Source: Chara braunii (Eukaryota > Streptophyta > Charophyceae > Charales > Characeae). Taken from it: a stretch of DNA of 45,689 bases. Below are positions 33,166-43,319 of this stretch, piece after piece. The notes below the pieces were generated by a model, which was given only the letters and a program-made list of their open reading frames with translations, was not told the DNA's origin and did no database searches. Numbering within the stretch: position 1 is the stretch's first letter; each line of letters starts with the position of its first letter. The translations under genes were made by a program, and so were the position numbers. Location of the stretch: the NCBI GenBank assembly GCA_003427395.1, contig BFEA01001134.1, positions 57,748 to 103,436 on the forward strand, written 5' to 3'.

Positions 33166-34740
33166 AGAATCGAAGTAGCGATTTACATGGAAATGAAAAA
33201 ATTGACGGAACAAGAGGGAATGAAGCTCACTACACAAGATAAAGCAATAATCAAAATAACAATTTATACCCAAGTAGAAGATTAAACAAAACTTGAAGGA
33301 AAAAATGACAAAACATATGCACAAGGTTAATTGAAGCAAAAATGAAATAACGATTTATATGAGAATGGAGATATGAAGAAAGCAAGAGAGAATAAAACTC
33401 ATTACAATAGATGAAACAAAAATCAAAATAGCGATTTTCACCCAAGCGAAAGATTGAACCAAACATGAAGGAAAAAATGAGAAAACACATACCCAAGGCT
33501 AGTGAAGGAAAAACCAAAGTTGCGATTTACATGAGAGGGGAGGGATTGACAAAACAAGAGAGAAGGAAACTCACTATACTAGAACAAGCAAGAATCAAAG
33601 TAACAATTTAGACCCAAGTCAAAACTTGAGCAAAACAATGAGGAAAATATGACAAAACACATACACAAAGTAAGTGAACGCAAAAGTCAAAGTTGCGATT
33701 TACATGGGAGTGAAAGAATTGACAAAATAAGAGATAAATAAACTCATTGCACTATAAAAAGCAAGAATAAAAACAACGATTTACACCTAAGTAGAAGATT
33801 TAGCACAACTTTGAGGAAATATGACAAAACACATGCACAAGGTTAATGAAGGTAAAAACAAAAACAGCGATTTACATGTGAGTGGAGGAAATAACAAAAC
33901 AAGTAAAACAAAGCTCACTTCATTAGAAGGAGCAAAAATCAAAGTAATGATTTTCACCTAATTAGAAGATTTAGTAAAACTTGAAGGAAACAGTGACAAA
34001 ACACATGCACAAGACTAGTAAAGCAAAAAACCAAAGTTGTGATTTACATGGGCGTGAAGCAATGAATAAAAAAATTGAGAAGGAGACCCATTACACTTGA
34101 AGAATCAATAATTAAAGCAGCAATTTACACCCAAGTGGAAAAGTGAACAAAAATTGGAGGAAAATGTGACAAAACACATGCACAATGTTACTGAAGGCAA
34201 AAACCAAAGTAGCGATTTACGTGGGAGAAGAAGAATGGATGAAATAAAGGAGAAGGAGACTTACTACACTAGAATAAACAAGAATAAAAAAATTGAATAA
34301 AACTTAGAAAAAAATATAACAATACAAATGCAAAAGGCTAGTAGAGGCAAAAATTGAAGTTGCGATGTTAGATGGGAGTGAAGGAATGGACAAAACAAAA
34401 AGAGAAAAGACTCATTATACTAGAAGAAGCAAGAATAAAAATAATGATCTACACCCACGTGAAAGATTGAGCAAAACTTGAAAGAAAAAATGACAAAATA
34501 CATGCACAAGGCTAGTGAAGGCAAAAACTAAAGTTGCGATTTACATGAAAGTGAAAAAATATACAAAACATGAGAGAAGGAGACTCATTACACTAGAAGA
34601 AGCAAGAATCAAAATATCGATTTACACCCAAGTTGAAGGTTGAGTAAAACTTAAAGGAAAAGATGACAAAACACATGCACAAGGTTAGTGAAAACAAAAA
34701 CCAAAGTAGCGATCTACATGGGAGTGGAGAAATTGATACA
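33166..34740. repeat. ~172 bp tandem array (dimer-derived)
   Basis: The block acatgcacaagg and variants occur at about 33315, 33487, 33660, 33831, 34003, 34175, 34325, 34500 and 34673, giving spacings of 150-175, mostly 171-173. Each unit has two related halves, both carrying a gcgatttaca word: one continues cccaagtggaagattgaac, the other tgggagtgaag. The array shares words with the preceding 90 bp units, so the two appear to be successive stages of one repeat family. Confidence 0.8.
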
Positions 34741-35299
34741 ATGAAGGCAATCTCTAGTGAGGGAGCTACTACCTACTCTTCCCATGCTTGGGATGTTAGT
34801 TACAGAGATAAAAAAGGGAGAATGAGAGGAAAAGGAAAACAAGTGAAGAGAATGAGAAGGAAGAGGACAAAAAAAACGGGAAAATAAGAAAATAGAAAAG
34901 AAAAAACAAAATCATGAAAAAAAAAATAGGAGGAAGAAAAAAAGTAGAGGAAGAAAAAAAAAAAGAAGCGGAGGAAGGTGATGAAGAAAGGGAGCACCTT
35001 GTCATTTTTCCACTCGCCCCTTCTAGTGCTATGCCCTTAATATATCTAGCTTGATGAAACTTTCTATTGCTTTGCACACTTGCTCTCTTGCTGTATGACT
35101 TCCTTTCTCTTCAAGCTTTTCTCATCTTCCGTTTCTCAGTCACACTCTGATCATGGCAAACTCTTATCATCAAGGCTATGCAGTCCTTCCCTCTAAGAGG
35201 ATTAAGGAGATTCTCTTTGACATTCCTTTCTTTCGTTTTACCTGAGAGCTATGACAAAACTCTTCCCTAGCTCCTTCCACTCGTCTAAAATCTCCCCCA
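34741..35299. other. GA-rich stretch and spacer
   Basis: 34800-34985 is almost pure purine (agg, aaa, gaag). The rest is CT-rich spacer leading into the inverted-repeat arm. Phe/Ser-rich minus-strand open frames here follow composition. Confidence 0.6.
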
Positions 35300-37255
35300 A
35301 ACTCTCATACTGGCAGCGGTTCCCCTCCTCCTTCTCCGGTTGCGCCTAATGCTCTCTTGAACCTATTTGGCCAGCATCACCTTGCTTCATGTCAATATCT
35401 TTGAAGCAGGTTGCTCCCCTAGCTTAAATAGTCTGGACACAATACTTCGGTCAGCCCTTAGGGCTCAAGTGCCCAAGGTAAGTCGAGGTGCTCCCAATTT
35501 CTCCTTTCACTAGTGAGTCTCTTCGGAAGCACCGAAGCTTTATTTTCATCAAATACATGCAGTCTGAGTGATTGGTACCAACTCGGCTACCCTTGGGTTC
35601 ATCCTAGGCCTAAGTTTCCCCTTGACTTGTTGCCTTACATTCAATGGGCAACCTTGTTTGAAAAGAAAATATTTTTTTGATATTTTCTTCGATTTTTTGT
35701 AGTCCTTCTCCAATAGGTTGAGTTACCTCCTTGTACCTCGGAGCATTTTCTGCATTGGATCAAGCCGAAATCAAAGACTAGAATTAATCCGAGCTACCCA
35801 CAAGTGACCCTTGCTTCATATTTGAGCTTCACGACTCTCCTTTTCAATTTCTAGTGCATCTTGCCTCAATTTTTTACCAAATGCACTATTTTGTATTTTT
35901 TTTTTCCCATTTTAGACAGCCAACCTATTCCGGAGTTAGCCATTTGAGTTGGCATCACAAAAAATGGCCATATTGTCTCTTCCATAGATCTGAATTTGAC
36001 CCAAAAGAAAATCGGTCAACTCTTTTTAACTTTTTCTCAAACTTTTTCCTTTTCAATTCAGATTTTATCATGATATTGCGCCGAACGCCTTATCCCCCCA
36101 CTCCAGATTGACCTCTACTAAATTCGGGTTGATGAGGTCACAGTATCAGTCCCTACTATGCCAGTCCCACCCGCCGCTCATTTTCTCTCCACATTTTTTT
36201 CCTCTCTTGTCGCATTCTGTTTTTTTTTTTTTTTTTTTTTGACAAGTGTAAGCAACTGTTTACTACTTTTATATGTCAACGATCTTAATCTAGATGTAGT
36301 TGTTGTTCGTTATTTCTCCGTTTACAATAATAACACCCACACACTCATGAAAACTTTATTTTTTCTTCGTTAGTGTTAATTTACGGCTCCCCTTGCTCCG
36401 ATTTTTCCTTGACAATTTTTTTGCTGCATAGAGTCACTTAAGAACCTGTTTTTTTTTGCTTGGCTGATGCAAGATATCTCGGACCGCCATGTAGGCCCTC
36501 TTTTTTTCTTTTTTTTTCCCTTCGAAACCGTCTCACTTTGACCCTACTAGTGTTTGCAATAGTGTTAATATTCTTCAATGTTAGATTTTGATATTGACGG
36601 TGTATCTTGCTTTGGTTGTCCATTTCTCATGTCAGTTCACAATTTTCTTTGGACAACTCAAGTCCACTTCGCTCATCCTACATTAGTCTCATTAACAAGT
36701 CCCACCGATGGTCCCGCTGACACATGTGCCAATTTTTTCTTATTTTATTTGGACACATCTAGTCCCTGACATCATTTCTAATGTGGCCCCATTTTTATTT
36801 GGGACTCCCCGATCCCCGCCAGTCTCAACGTCCTCCTTGCCATGTGTTTCAAGTGTGTCGAATATTTTCGTCTACTACATCTTTATCTCACGGTTCCAAT
36901 TTACCGTCATTGTTTCCTCTCATGCTTGAGACACCTCTTTCTAGCATCTGAAGGATGTTAAGGCTAATTTTCCCTTGACCTTGATACCCCGTTTTAGTCC
37001 GTTAATTATCGGAGGGTAATGCTAGTCGTTTTCCTAGTCTCATTGTCCCAAAACTTGCCCCAAACTGAAACAAAATGGAGTGACACATTTTCAAGTGTAT
37101 CAATATTGGCTCCAGATGTACTTGAAAATATCTGTTTGCTTTACCATTTGTGATCCGTTGCAGCACGACCTACTTCCCTCTTGATTTTTTTTTGTTTTAT
37201 TAGAGGAAAAAATAAATAATTTTAACCGTTTAATCCTATGATGAATTCGTTCACA
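35300..37255. repeat. Left arm of a large diverged inverted repeat
   Basis: This matches the reverse complement of 43320-45375 collinearly. Anchor pairs are 35310-35460 with 45215-45370, 35563-35640 with 44990-45100, 36115-36240 with 44340-44525, 36860-36960 with 43640-43730 and 37035-37130 with 43440-43565. Identity is about 65-70% by eye with many indels. It contains a T20 run at 36220-36240, paired with an A-rich run at 44350-44397. No coding frame was recognised in either arm, so the repeat type is unknown. Confidence 0.75.
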
Positions 37256-37599
37256 AAATGTATCTGAAGCATGGTTACCAACTGGATGTCCGGATCCCGA
37301 TCAAAACAGTCCGGTGTCCGGTGTCTGGTTAGGAAGGTCTGGTTGGACCGCAAATTCGAAAGATTTGAAAAAACAAATTCGGGTTTTAAGGCTGTTTACC
37401 TGGGCCTAAGGTACCCCGAAAAATTGATGCTCAATTTTTTTTAGATGCGGCGTCCCAACCAGACAGGTCTTGAAAGGGTCTCTAAGTAAATTTTTGAAAC
37501 TTATTGGAGGATACTAGCATACCCATTGGCGGGAGGATGCAAATTTCGAAGAACTACAAATCGCGATTTTTCAAACGTCTTAGTCCTCGCCGACAGTAG

Positions 37600-37720
37600 C
37601 GCCATCATCGTCTTGTCGTGAACGTTGCCGTGGAGGTCTGCCCTGCCGCCGTCTTGCTATTGAAGCCCTACCATTGTCGTCTTGTCATCGAAGGCCTACC
37701 ATCGATGTCTGTCTGTATCT
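37600..37720. repeat. Short degenerate tandem repeat
   Basis: Variants of cgtcttgtcatcgaaggcc followed by taccat repeat two to three times (best between 37655 and 37705). Confidence 0.5.
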
Positions 37721-37728
37721 CTCTCTCT

Positions 37729-37760
37729 TTGTTTTTTTTTTTTTGCATTCGTAAATTATN

Positions 37761-37794
<34 letters not shown>

Positions 37795-37863
37795 CCNTTN
37801 NTAAANTNTCTCTCTGTTTTTTTTTTTTTTTTTTTTTNNTNTTNTNNTTTTNTTNNTTTTNTN
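37729..37863. repeat. Poly-T tracts with ambiguous bases
   Basis: Long T runs are interrupted by scattered N (37760 and 37797-37863), which marks poor base calling. The true sequence here is uncertain. Confidence 0.9.
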
Positions 37864-37929
37864 TCTATCGCTCTCACTCATTTCTTGTATCTTCATGCAC
37901 ACTGGTCTTCGGTGTCGAAAGTGATCATA

Positions 37930-38880
37930 GTGCACGACTTTAAATATTGTGTTGGTGGGGCCAAAGAGCGCACACGAGCTCGCTACTTTGCTCTTATTTC
38001 GATGAAACCTTGGTGCATTTCAGCTCTCTGCTTGGTACATGACAATCAGGACCTCTGCGTGATTTTGCACCTTGACAACGATAAAATTGATACACATGTT
38101 CACTGCTTTGTTCTTATTTGGATGAAATCTTGGTGCGTTTGAGCTCTCTGCTTATTACATGACTATCTGGACCTCTACGTGATTTTATAACTTGAGCGTC
38201 ATAACATTGGCACACGAGTTCACTGCTTTGCTCTTATTTGAATGAAATCTTGGTGCATTTGAGCTTTCTGCTTGGTACATGAGCATCTGGACCTCTGAGC
38301 GATTTTGCAACTTCAGCACGGTGATAACATTGACACACGAGTTCGCTGCTTTGCTGTTATTTGGATAAAATTTTGGTGCGTTTGAGCTCTCTGCTTGGTA
38401 CATGACTATCTGGACCTATGTGTGATTTTGCAACTTAAGCGCGATAACATTGGCAAACGAGTTCATTGCTTTACTCTTATTTGAATAAAATCTTGGTGCA
38501 TTTGAGCTCTCTGTTTGATTCATGACTATCTGGACCTCTGCGTGCTTTTGTAACTTAAGCGCAATAACATTGACAAACGAGTTCGTTGCTTTGCGCTTAT
38601 TTGAATGAAATTTTGGTGTGTTTGAGCTCTCTGCTTGGTAGATGACTAATATTGACTATCTAGACCTCTGCGTGATTTTGCAAATTTAGCGCAATAACAT
38701 TGGGACACGAGCTCTTATTTAGATGAAATCTTGGTGCGTTTGAACTCTCTTCTTGGTACATGACTATCAGAACCTCTGCGTGATTTTGCAACTTCAACGC
38801 GATAACATTGGTACACAAGTTCGCTACTTTGCTCTCATTTGGACAGATTGTTTGTGTATTTGAACTGTCTACTTGACACA
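37930..38880. repeat. 8 x ~120 bp tandem array inside the hAT element
   Basis: The phrase tttgctcttatttg(g/a)atgaaa recurs at 37987, 38107, 38227, 38350, 38470, 38590 and, shortened or altered, near 38709 and 38828. Each unit also carries ttggtgcgtttgagctctct, gcttggtacatgactatctgg and acctctgcgtgattttgca. The 120 bp period is a multiple of three, so a 40-residue repeat (ESSNAPRF core) appears on the minus strand. Stops and frameshifts break it, so I do not call it coding. Confidence 0.85.
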
Positions 38881-38940
38881 CGAGAGGGAGGGTGACTCTT
38901 TCTCCCTCTTTTTTTTTTCGTGCACTCTCTCTCACTCTCC

Positions 38941-38986
<46 letters not shown>

Positions 38987-39028
38987 ATCTATCTATCTCC
39001 ATCTTTCTCTCTCTCAATCTCCCTTCCT

Positions 39029-39082
<54 letters not shown>
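38941..39082. repeat. Two (CT)n tracts
   Basis: Pure CT at about 38941-38982 and 39034-39082, separated by tatctatctatctccatc and CT-rich DNA. Confidence 0.95.
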
Positions 39083-39086
<4 letters not shown>

Positions 39087-39129
39087 GAGAAAAGGTCGAT
39101 GTTTTTGAACAGGTAGATTCTTGTACACC

Positions 39130-39563
39130 CGATCGATCAATCAATCAATCAATCAATCAATCGATCAATTAATCAATCGATCAATTAATCAATCGATCAA
39201 TTAATCAAACAACCCATATGATGAATCGATCGATCGACCTTTGGCCGTACTCTTCAATCAATGTCTGTTGACATTCTAGTTCTGACAACACTTTTCCGTT
39301 GTTGAGTTCAATCAAGCAATACAATCAATCAACCAATCAATAAATCGATCAATCAATGAATTGATCAATCAATCAATCAATTAATCAATAAATCCATCTA
39401 TCGATTGATTGATCTATTGATTGATTAATTGATTGATTGATTGATTGACCCATTAATGAATGAATCCATTGATTGATTTATTGATTGATCGATCCATTGA
39501 TTGGTTGATTAAAAATTGATCGATTTATTGAGTGGTTGATTAATTGATCGATCCATTGATTGG

Positions 39564-39596
<33 letters not shown>

Positions 39597-39597
39597 A
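39130..39597. repeat. Strand-switching AATC/GATT microsatellite
   Basis: The left half is (AATC)n-like (39137-39200 and 39310-39395, interrupted by 39205-39305). From about 39400 it switches to (GATT)n-like DNA that continues to 39597. The halves are complementary, so the tract is an imperfect palindrome of several hundred bases. Confidence 0.9.
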
Positions 39598-39695
39598 GTT
39601 TGTTGGGATGAGGTGAACGGGAGTTTGGGATGTGAGGGAGACACTGATTTTAACAAAAGTCATGCTTGCTTTTGTGCTTTGTTCTTTGTAGGACG

Positions 39696-41806
39696 ATGAA
39701 GCATGTCAACGAAGGTGTGAAGAAACACTTTCTGGACTTGAGGCCAAATAAGTCAGTTGCTATAGGGAACAAGAATAAGCAATGCAAGTATTGTGAAAGA
39801 CCCGTCGTTGGCACTGCGAGCAAGACCAGACACCACTTCCTATAGAACAGATGGAACCTCGGGCGGTTGAGAGAGAAATTGACCAAAGAGGAGTTGTAAG
39901 AGAGGTAAGGAGTGAAGAATGTTGCAATCGCAGAGGTTGGGGGGGTTATCGAACCTGCTAACGTGCACTCATAACAGGATGATTGTGAGGCAAGCGAGGG
40001 GGAGGCACGAGAGATGCCCCCATGCATTGTCATGGGGCCGTCTGGATTGAGGACTGAGACAAAGCAGTCCTTGATAATGGATAGTGTCACCGTCGTTACG
40101 AAGAATGAGAAGATAAAACGGACAATCAACGATTGGATGACTGCCCACTGCATCCCCTTTAACATGATGTAGAGTGAGGAGTGAGATAACATTGCGAAGG
40201 TGCTGATGAATGCGCACGAGTCCTTCAAGTACGTGAAATACGAGAAGGTGAGGACCACTCGTGTGGAGGTCACGAAGGGGAGGGTTGCAGCAAGAGTGGA
40301 GGAACAACGGTGACAGTGGTCTATCACCGGTTTCTTGCTGCAACTGGATGGTTGAACTGATCGCAGAGCAAGGCCTCACATCAATGTGATGGTGTCCTTC
40401 TCGAAAGGCGCGATCTTTGGCGTAGTGTCTGTATGAGCAATTAGAGTAAGGCGGCGATTGCCTATTATAAAATATTAAAAAGGGTGGTCAAGGAGGTTGG
40501 GGAGGATGTTGTTATCCAGATGGTCATGGATAATGCTGCAGTGTGCGCAACGGCAGACCGGATGATCGAGACGGAGTTCCCTCACATCTTCTCGAGCCCG
40601 TGCACAGCGCACAACATCGACCTTATGCTGGAGGCATTCACTAAGATTGGTTGGATCGATGTGACAATCATACACGCGGTCGAGGTTGACAAATTCTTCA
40701 CCAACCACACGCACGTGAGGGACCTGCTGCTCTCCCAATCGAGCGAGAAAATTGTGGCGAGACCGAGCGCAACACGGTTCGCCACAAATTTTATCGTGTT
40801 GAACAGTCTACAACGCCTCTACATGCCAATTCGATCCTTCTTGATCGATGAGGCGTGGAAAGAGAGTATCGTCAACCCTACACAATTGCATTTGTTCCAT
40901 GCAGCCAACGAGATTATCCTCGACAATGTGTTTTTGGCTGGTGTGGGTCTGCTGAGTCTTTTGAAGTTCGTGGACCGGGATGACCCGACGATCAACAAAA
41001 TATATGGCATCATGGACACTTCAATGGAGAACTTCAGAGAGAGCAAGACCTTTACAGAGGTAGAGAAGGATGAGTTAGAGATCATCATCATGCAACGCTG
41101 GAATGTTATGATATCCTCAGTTCATTGCGCAACTATGTCTTTGGATCTTGAGTACAAAGTCAGCAATTCGGAGCAAGATCTTCAGGTCGCAGACGGGTTT
41201 TCGACGTAGGTGTATGCTTGGTGCAAACCAGCAATGTACAAGGAGGTGGATGATAAGGTGAACAATTGGATCGATGGCGTCGACAAGTTTAGGTCGGAGA
41301 AGGCGATGCAAGAAGCACGTGGGATGCAACCTGCACAGTAGCGGAGAAAATGGTGCAGCAAGTTGCCCCACCTCCAAAGGCAAGCAATCTGGTTGCTTGG
41401 CCAAAGCTCCTCCTCCTTCAGTTATGAACGGAATTGAAGTCTTTTCGAGCGTATCCACTCCCACCCGCAACATAGGCTCAAAACGGTGAAGTTGAGTACC
41501 TTGGTGTACAACAGATGTAATCAACATCTGTTGAAAAAGTTCACGAAGAAGCCCAAGACGGGAGAGGATGAGTTTTTGTGGGAGAAGGATAGAAGAAGGT
41601 CCGAACGCATGCGTACATATGTGTGGAGGAGTCGTGGTAGTGGTCTCGGTTATGGGAGGAAAATAAGAGAAGGGAATGCGATGACGAGTCGGAGGACGAC
41701 GACGAGGAGGAGGACGATGATGATGTCACATATGCGGTCGAGGTGGAGGAAAATAATGGAGACGAAGAACACATGGTATGCACACGAATCAGGGCAGTCT
41801 CCTTGA
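39696..41806 (+). pseudogene. hAT transposase pseudogene (BED finger, DUF659-type core, hATC)
   Basis: This is a cut-and-paste transposase remnant. A BED-type zinc finger begins the first frame (CKYCERPVVGTASKTRHH, Cys codons at 39783 and 39792). It is followed by INDWMTAHCIPFNMM and the core, with the first catalytic Asp in LLQLDG (40347-40349). A frameshift near 40425 moves to the second frame: KAAIAYYKILKRVVKEVGED, the second Asp in VMDNAAVCATA (40529-40531), SPCTAHNIDLMLEA and ARPSATRFATNFIVL. The C-terminal dimerisation region (hATC) holds the catalytic Glu in SYERN (41426-41428) and LSTLVYNRCNQHLLKKF. About a dozen stops break it; several sit where Trp is expected (LDG*TD, YERN*S, FST*V), that is TGG to TGA or TAG. 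Family length and order are otherwise complete. The longest clean piece is 40484-41209. Confidence 0.9.
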
Positions 41807-42290
41807 GCTTGAGCGTGAGCTCAACGATTCTTCGCGAAAATCGACGAAGGCGTTCGAGTATTTGACTCGCCTTCATTTGGGGGAGTCGCAGGAGGCTGCG
41901 AAGACCATGAATGAGGCACATGCCGAAACATTTATGGTTGTCCGGCTGAAGGCGTCAACACTGGCACCGAAACAAGCCAAATGTAAACCGGAGAGGCCAC
42001 GGAAGGTTGTGGAGGGCGCGACTTTAATCGATGACAGTGGTGGTGCCACTGATAATGTTGTGGAGGAGGAATGTTGTGACTCCCAAGAGCGGTCGGTCGG
42101 GGCTGCACCCGAACCGGCGAAACTCAAGCTGGGGAGATCACGGAAGGTCGCGGAGGAGGAAACTGCTGCAATGGAGGAGAGCGGCGAGACTGGAGAGAAT
42201 AGTGCGGAGGGTCGGAAGGGGGACGCCTTTGATTCCGAAGAACAGCCGCTTGCACGCAAGAATTACAAACAATTAGAGTCAACAAACTGA
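41778..42290 (+). pseudogene. C-terminal extension of the hAT transposase
   Basis: After hATC an Asp/Glu-rich stretch (about 41674-41775, third frame) leads into this 170-codon open frame. It begins with a Leu/Glu helix-like segment (LLELERELNDSS). Two related halves follow, each with a basic RPRK or RSRK patch (KPERPRKVVE and KLGRSRKVAE) and an acidic, Ser/Glu-rich tail. The three consecutive frames suggest one former extension split by indels. It could instead be an independent small ORF of the transposon; no homologue comes to mind. It ends about 325 bp before the presumed right terminal repeat. Confidence 0.45.
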
Positions 42291-42613
42291 GGCAGGATAC
42301 TTGGGGGTTGGAGTGGGTGTGGAAATGACACTTGCGGGCTAGAGCTGGTGTGAAACTTTGTTGTGTGTGTGTTTGTATCACGTGTGCCGGTTTAAAATTT
42401 CAAGTTCTGAACTTTGACGTTCGAAGAATGTCGGTCGTTGATAAACTTAACATTTTCAATTTGAATAATGTTGAATTCATTCGCATGTCCGACCCGTCCT
42501 ACGAACCTGTGTGTGTCTATATCCTGAGTGATTTTTTTATATATTTTTTTTGTCGGATAACTGGACACCGACACAGCAAACCGGACTGTCCGGTGTCGGG
42601 ATCTATGGTTCCC

Positions 42614-43319
42614 GAGCAAGTCTCGACCCTTGAAATGAGATATATGCCTAACGTGTGCATGACAGAGGGATCCGGAATGAGGAAGCAAAAGAGACAGAAA
42701 ACATGAAGGGTTAAGGCGGGAATGCCGGCACCTAGGGCCCAGGAGCGTGCTCCAGGCCGCCGAGTCATTGGGCCAAAAATAAACCAACAGAGTGGCGGGC
42801 GACAAAGTGCTGCAGGAAATTAGTAAAGGCGCCCCCCCTTCTCAAAGAAGGAGGACCACCGAGAAAATAATACCATGAGGTCAAGCATCGCAAGTAGAAG
42901 AGGGTCAACAACGTCAAGGAAAATAATGTCGTAACGCCGACACATGGGAGCGTACCTTGTAGTCGATGAGGTCATCTGAATACGGCATGAGAAGAGCCTA
43001 AAGGCCATGAACCAAGCAAGGGGATGTAAAGAGAAGACTAGTAGGTGTCACCCGAGCAAGTGCCGAACCACGAACAACCTGGAAAATTAGAAAAAAAGAA
43101 GGGGAGGGTAAATTTCGAGGCCTCTAGACCTAAAAATTAAGAAGAGACTCAAAGGAGATGCAACTAACCACGAAGGTGTTAAATGTGAAAGACCTAGGCA
43201 TGCTGAACCTGAAAAATAAGATCGTGGTGTAATCCAGAGTAATATGGGCAGCAAAGGTGATGAGAAAATGTCACTAACTGTAAAAAATGGTCACTTGGAA
43301 AATATATTTGTGGCCGGAT
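42614..43319. other. Spacer between hAT end and right inverted arm
   Basis: No gene recognised. It has a short palindrome (ggagcgtgctcc, 42741-42752) and a C run at 42832-42838. The left side has no equivalent spacer: there the arm ends about 15 bp from the transposon. Confidence 0.5.

Larger units (their letters stand above)
37272..42613 (+). mobile_element. hAT-type DNA transposon (decayed, limits approximate)
   Basis: A hAT transposase pseudogene (39696 onward) lies between two inverted segments: 37272-37335 (ggttacca, gatcccgat, acagtccggt, ggtgtctgg) and 42548-42613, whose complement reads gggaacca, gatcccgac, acagtccggt, ggtgtccag. These look like imperfect ~55 bp terminal inverted repeats with a ~10 bp indel. 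An 8 bp target duplication, expected for hAT, is not visible, so exact ends are uncertain. About 2.4 kb of the 5' part is simple or tandem repeat DNA. Confidence 0.6.

Noticed and set aside
37668-38142. Plus-strand open frame of 174 codons with Phe runs
   Set aside because: It is made of poly-T with ambiguous bases and the 120 bp repeat.
39650-40379. Minus-strand open frames of 136 and 225 codons
   Set aside because: They are antisense to the hAT transposase, which has clear domain order on the plus strand.
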